Shown piece by piece: positions 60,237-64,000 of a stretch of 64,000 nucleotides of DNA. The DNA is from Exophiala sp. HKRS030. Its lineage: Eukaryota > Ascomycota > Eurotiomycetes > Chaetothyriales > Herpotrichiellaceae. Where the stretch lies: assembly GCA_023897205.1 (NCBI GenBank), contig JAHWDD010000002.1, positions 5,394,001 to 5,458,000 on the forward strand. Direction: 5' to 3'. The position numbers and the translations under genes are program-made. The stretch's first letter is position 1. Each line of letters starts with the position of its first letter. The notes under the pieces are model-generated. The model worked only from the letters and a program-made list of their open reading frames with translations, was not told the origin of the DNA and did not search any database.

Positions 60237-61313
60237 ATGGTGGTAGTTGATAAGATCCGAGTGAATGTCTTTGTCGCAGGTGAAAAACTCCAAGAATATG
60301 AGCTCCCACCAGAAGAACGAGCAGAAGGCAACAACTCCACCGATCTGACGCAGACCACGACCATCACAGCAACAAGATATGTCGAAGCCACTCCCGACAC
60401 AGTCTATTATCTTCGTTGTGCACTGCGTGGAGGTTTTGACTTTGGCGCGGCCAATTGCCTGACTTTTCGAATTTTCATCGATGGCAAGAAAACTCGCTCG
60501 GTGCACATCTCAAAGAGGAAGTATCAGAAAAGAGGCGGCTATCATGCCATTGTTCGAGGTACTCACAATGGTTCGGCTGAGCAGGGATGGCAGAGATTTC
60601 CTTTCAAGTGGGCGGCTCTCAATACGAGTAGTATACCCAACACCTCGCGCTCCACAATGGTACTAATGGTTCGACCTAGCGGACGAGAGTACTAACACAG
60701 TAGCACAAGACCAAGAGCAATACGCTGAGATGGGCACGATTCGAGTCGAAGTATGGCGGAAGAACGGCCAGAAAAAGGAGATGCGAAGTGCAAGAAAAGC
60801 ACCCGACACCGAGCGTCCTGTTCCAGAAGCAGCTATCAAGGCCAAAGCCATCGAAGTCTCCACTCAGTCAGTGACCAGTATCCTATGCTTTTAGGAAACG
60901 AACCGAATGCTAGCGCGGACTACTGACTGAGAGACACAGATACGGCCCACCAACGCCAGTCCACAGACCAAAAGCCTGGAGTTCTGGCACTCTTGACAAC
61001 GAACCAATCACGCAATTCATCTTCAGATATCGGAAGCGAAGTATGATGCATTCTCCCTACCTAGGTCATGACGCGGAGTTGCTGACGAAGAAACCAGAGG
61101 CATTGGAAGACTTGGGCATCATCCCCGAAAACCCACCCCCTCCACCATTAGAGGAGAAAAATCCAGCAGACATGACGAGAGCCGAACTGATGCAGGTGGC
61201 TCGTCGCTTTCAGGTATGGCCCAGCGTTATGCTGTGCAGAGGTTTCTGTTTTTCGACACGCTTACACCCTGCAGACGATCCGGAACCAGGTCAGCACCAT
61301 GGAGAGCAGATGA
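60237..61313 (+). CDS. DUF7918 protein, paralogue B
   Basis: 277-residue relative of the gene at 56923. Shared skeleton: VDKIRVNVFVAGEKLQEYEL, RYVEATPDTVYYLRCALRGG, CLTFRIFIDGKKTRSVHISK, MGTIRVEVWRKNGQ, then a C-terminal region with TQFIFRYRKRKALEDLGIIP, a proline run (ENPPPPPLEEK) and the helix MTRAELMQVARRFQ. Function is unknown. Introns are 60628-60679, 60867-60939, 61041-61097 and 61214-61274, phases 1, 2, 1, 0 as in paralogue A. Exons 3 and 4 are 101 and 116 nt, the same as in paralogue A. The frame is intact (834 nt coding). The donor of intron 2 (GTCAGT) is chosen because it alone keeps phase. Confidence 0.82.
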
Positions 61314-61587
61314 AGATTATAGCCGTGTACATAGACATGGTGTGTCAACTGCTGAGTATGGTCCATAGGAGAGTGGGATAGGCTGTTCTCAAAGAGCGTG
61401 CAGAGAGTTACCACAGAGACCGCGAGCCTATGATATTGATTGCTGTTAGAAGTGATGCCAGCACTGCATGATCTGGGAGAGTGGGAGATTATTTCACGTT
61501 GATTGTACCTGGGTGATCCCTTGATATGAAAAATCAACAGGATTCAATCGACAGGTTGTTGATCACGGATTCTGTGTGCTTTATCCA

Positions 61588-63132
61588 TCATGAGCGTACT
61601 GTCCTCACTAATAGACGACCAAACCAAGTAACATCATCCCAAAGACCAGTAGGCCTTTCCGGAGGCGGTTCAACATCTGTATCTGTCGCATCATTCGCCG
61701 TATCGCCAGTCTTGAGTGAGGAATCTCGTGCAGAACCACCATGACCACTCTCCTCACCCACATCCACACCTACACCGGCACTCCCCTTTCCAGCCTCCAA
61801 ATCAACCACTGACTCTCCAGCACCATGATCACCATCACTCTGACCACGACCACTCCGCCGACTCACATCGGCACCATCAGGGAAATCCTCCAATCTCAGA
61901 AACACATCGACGATGCCGTCCATCCAGCTGCCTAGCTGATAGCTGGAGATCTCTCTGCGGACGTCCTCTTCGTCTTCGCTGTCGAACTGGCCGTCAAAGT
62001 CCAAGACGCCATACGGGTCGCCGTCGTCGAATTCGCCGTCTTCATCGGCGAATTCCTCTGCCAACTCGCTCTCCACGATCGCTGCGATCTCGGCCTGTGT
62101 GTGTGCGTCGTCCCATTGCGGTTGCACGTCGCGCTCGTAGTCGTGGTGGAGCAGCGATGGGGTCTGTGCGACGCTGGTGGCTGCTGTTGCGGTTGCGGGC
62201 GTCATGGCTAATGAGCGTCGGCTGTTGCGTTTGTTGCTGTTGCGCCGGCTGACGCTGGGCGTGGCGCGGCTTAGGGACCGAGGTGGGCGGCGTTCGTCGA
62301 TTGGTGATGCGAGCGAGGTGGACGAGTCGCGCTTCGAAAGCCAGGATTGTCCCTTTGTTTCGCGCGATGATTCTGTCAGCATCAGGCCTGTTTGGATGAT
62401 CCACGAGGACGACGAGGACGGAGGGATGTGGAGTCGTGAGACGGATTTCGAGCTGGATAATGAGTTGCCGTTGCTGTTGGACGACTTGTGTCCGAAGCCC
62501 TCACTGGTCAAGGCACCGGATGGGAGATCGCTGTAATGCGGGTGCAAGTGGTGGTGGTGGGAAGAGCCGCTGTGAAGTGCATGGTGTGCGTAGATTGAGG
62601 AAGATGATGACAGAGATAGTGCCGGGTTGGTGCTAGTAATGCCGATACTGGATTTTGCTTTCCTCTTCAGCCCTGAGCCCGCGACATCCAAGTTTGTCGT
62701 CCCTCCTACTATTCCTGATGCAGCCCCAACGCCAACATTCTCGCCCGCCTTCGTTCTTGTCCTCGAACTCGCCCTCGACCCGACCCGTGACCCCGTCCGA
62801 CTTCCCACACGGCTACCACTATGTCCTTGTCCATGTCCATGGCGATGACCATATCCGTGTGCATGGGCCCCGGTGCCCAAAATCCCGCCTGGAGAAGGCA
62901 GCCCCGCAACTGTGCTCAAGCTGCGCAAGGAGTTGGAAGTGTGTAATTCAGAAGTCACCGGATCGAAGTACGCGTCGTAGTCTGCCGGATCGATCGGGTA
63001 CTTGGGTGTCAGTGGGGCGAGCGACAAGTGTGTAAGAGACTGCAGGTTGGGATGTGAGCGGCGGTGCGAGCCTGGGGTATAGGCATGGCTGATTGAGGGA
63101 GAGATTGGTGATGGTGGAGTTATTGTGCTCAT
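61588..63132 (-). CDS. DUF3984 protein
   Basis: 514 residues in one exon, start ATG at 63132 (MSTITPPSPISPSISHAYTP), which is better than the longer open frame because what lies upstream is low-complexity leader. It has the features of fungal DUF3984 proteins: KYPIDPADYDAYFDPVTSEL, a His/Gly-rich and Arg/Ser-rich repeat stretch (GSRVGSRTGSRVGSRASSRT), SRLHIPPSSSSSWIIQTGLM, KGQSWLSKRDSSTSLASPID, then an acidic region and the C-terminal LWDDVTWFGRLLVRTVRS. Function is unknown. Most of it is predicted disordered, with a short hydrophobic/aromatic C terminus. Confidence 0.78.
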   Translation of the reverse strand: MSTITPPSPISPSISHAYTPGSHRRSHPNLQSLTHLSLAPLTPKYPIDPADYDAYFDPVTSELHTSNSLRSLSTVAGLPSPGGILGTGAHAHGYGHRHGHGQGHSGSRVGSRTGSRVGSRASSRTRTKAGENVGVGAASGIVGGTTNLDVAGSGLKRKAKSSIGITSTNPALSLSSSSSIYAHHALHSGSSHHHHLHPHYSDLPSGALTSEGFGHKSSNSNGNSLSSSKSVSRLHIPPSSSSSWIIQTGLMLTESSRETKGQSWLSKRDSSTSLASPIDERRPPRSLSRATPSVSRRNSNKRNSRRSLAMTPATATAATSVAQTPSLLHHDYERDVQPQWDDAHTQAEIAAIVESELAEEFADEDGEFDDGDPYGVLDFDGQFDSEDEEDVRREISSYQLGSWMDGIVDVFLRLEDFPDGADVSRRSGRGQSDGDHGAGESVVDLEAGKGSAGVGVDVGEESGHGGSARDSSLKTGDTANDATDTDVEPPPERPTGLWDDVTWFGRLLVRTVRS

Positions 63133-63720
63133 TGTGTGGGTTTGCTGGTAGAGGAAATGGCTATGTTTATGGCAGTGGTTCGTGAATAGGATCGGGTCTG
63201 CGCAGTCGAGGAAGGTGGTAGGCAGTCTATGAATAGCAAGGGATGGTAGGGCGAGAAAGAGGACGGATGGAGTAGTTGTTGTGATCGTATGAAGAGAAGA
63301 TGGAAGTGTGGTTGGCAAAGCAAGATGAGGTGAGGTGAGGTGTAGGTTGTGTGTCCTCTGCGCTGAGTGCGGAGGAATCACAAAGTCGATCGGCGCAAAA
63401 TGGGCAAAACTGGTACGAAGGAACCGAGGTTCCCTTTGCATGTGATTTTCACGTCATTTTATTCTCTCTCGCATGCAAAATGCTCGGCTCTCATGACTCT
63501 AAACACATTCTTTATAGTACCTCCCCAATGAGAAGGAAATCCAGGGTGCTTTGAATCATATCAAGGAGTCTTTCACATTGACTTTTGGATGTGTGGTTTA
63601 CTTTTTGTTTTGGTGTATCTCTACAAACGGGTCTACTTGTGTAGCATGGCCGAGGTCTATAACGACAATTCGCTTTCTAGCTGCAGCTTTTCGACCGACG
63701 CCGCCTTTCAGAATTTCCTC
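63133..63720. other. Spacer between OTC and DUF3984 genes
   Basis: 5' leader of the DUF3984 gene (open but low-complexity) and 3' flank of the ornithine carbamoyltransferase gene. No gene is called. Confidence 0.5.
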
Positions 63721-64000
63721 CTACGATTGAGTCTTCTTGATATCTCCCTTGTTGACAAGGAACGCTTCCAGTGTAGAAATCGCAGACCATAATCTATTCT
63801 CTGCCTCAGGGAATACCAGTGATCGTGGTCCATAGAAGACTTCATCGCTGACCTCCTCAGCATGTCGGGGCAGACAGTGCATAAACTTCCAGCCCTGAGC
63901 TGCTCCTCCCTTTTTGGCCAACGCCTCTGTAACTTGATATCCGGCAAAAGCCTTCAGTCTCTTCACCTTCTCGTCCTCCTGACCCATAGAAATCCATGTA
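63721..64000 (-). CDS. ARG3: Ornithine carbamoyltransferase, C-terminal part (cut by window edge)
   Basis: Mitochondrial OTC makes citrulline from ornithine and carbamoyl phosphate in arginine synthesis. Only the last about 92 residues are in the window: [20 protein letters not shown], the signature [20 protein letters not shown] carrying the catalytic HCLPR motif with the ornithine-binding Cys, and [20 protein letters not shown]. The gene runs off the right edge with the frame open. The final residues [10 protein letters not shown] are typical of a fungal OTC end. Confidence 0.93.
   Translation of the reverse strand, partial: TWISMGQEDEKVKRLKAFAGYQVTEALAKKGGAAQGWKFMHCLPRHAEEVSDEVFYGPRSLVFPEAENRLWSAISTLEAFLVNKGDIKKTQS

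Noticed and set aside
61716..62536. Plus-strand frames of 178 and 119 codons rich in His/Arg/Pro
   Set aside because: They are shadows of the low-complexity DUF3984 coding sequence on the other strand.

Overview
The window is nuclear DNA of a filamentous ascomycete (Pezizomycotina). The evidence is: many short introns (mostly 46-110 nt) with GTRNGN donors and CTRAC-type branch points; a HET-domain gene; DUF7918 and DUF3984 genes; an S1/P1 nuclease; and a fungal-type AcoB aconitase. Eurotiomycetes is my best guess, from protein flavour and from the recurrent intergenic motif TACTCCGTA/TACGGAGTA. The species is not identifiable by eye. I see 26 protein-coding genes (one cut by the right edge), no convincing tRNA or rRNA, no transposon and no CRISPR array.

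Layout, left to right. 1-2171: gene-free, rich in simple repeats. 2172-10351: three minus-strand genes, aconitase/homocitrate dehydratase AcoB, nucleoporin Nup133 and an Stf2-like hydrophilin. 12623-15944: plus-strand Dre2 (cytosolic Fe-S assembly) and HemB (haem synthesis). 16582-30786: a minus-strand run of Rud3-like golgin, HET-domain protein, Spc25, a TRP/Yvc1-like channel, a conserved membrane protein and a GT32 glycosyltransferase. 31463-38816: plus-strand Sgt2 co-chaperone, a small GPI-type protein and Ric1. 39076-41876: head-to-head uS11m and Tim44, both mitochondrial, sharing about 325 bp. 43075-51270: I78 inhibitor (+), Vrl1-like VPS9/ankyrin/PX-BAR protein (-), Rix7 AAA ATPase (+). 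51648-56120: an unknown membrane protein (-) and an unknown conserved protein (+). 56923-61313: two DUF7918 paralogues on the plus strand flanking an S1/P1 nuclease on the minus strand. 61588-64000: DUF3984 protein and the 3' end of ornithine carbamoyltransferase, both minus.

Most of these are housekeeping genes of membrane traffic (Rud3, Ric1, Vrl1-like), mitochondria (AcoB, uS11m, Tim44, OTC), the nucleus (Nup133, Spc25, Rix7) and iron/haem metabolism (AcoB, Dre2, HemB). No biosynthetic cluster or operon-like logic is visible.

Two observations stand out. First, at least five otherwise intact, conserved genes are each broken by one apparent missing base, nearly always in a run of 4-5 G/C. 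This looks like systematic under-calling in the assembly rather than gene decay, and naive annotation would split them. Second, the two DUF7918 genes are a local duplication: four introns each, in identical phases (1,2,1,0), with internal exons of exactly 101 and 116 nt in both, although the proteins have diverged strongly. They bracket a secreted nuclease gene and are the most interesting lineage-specific feature here.
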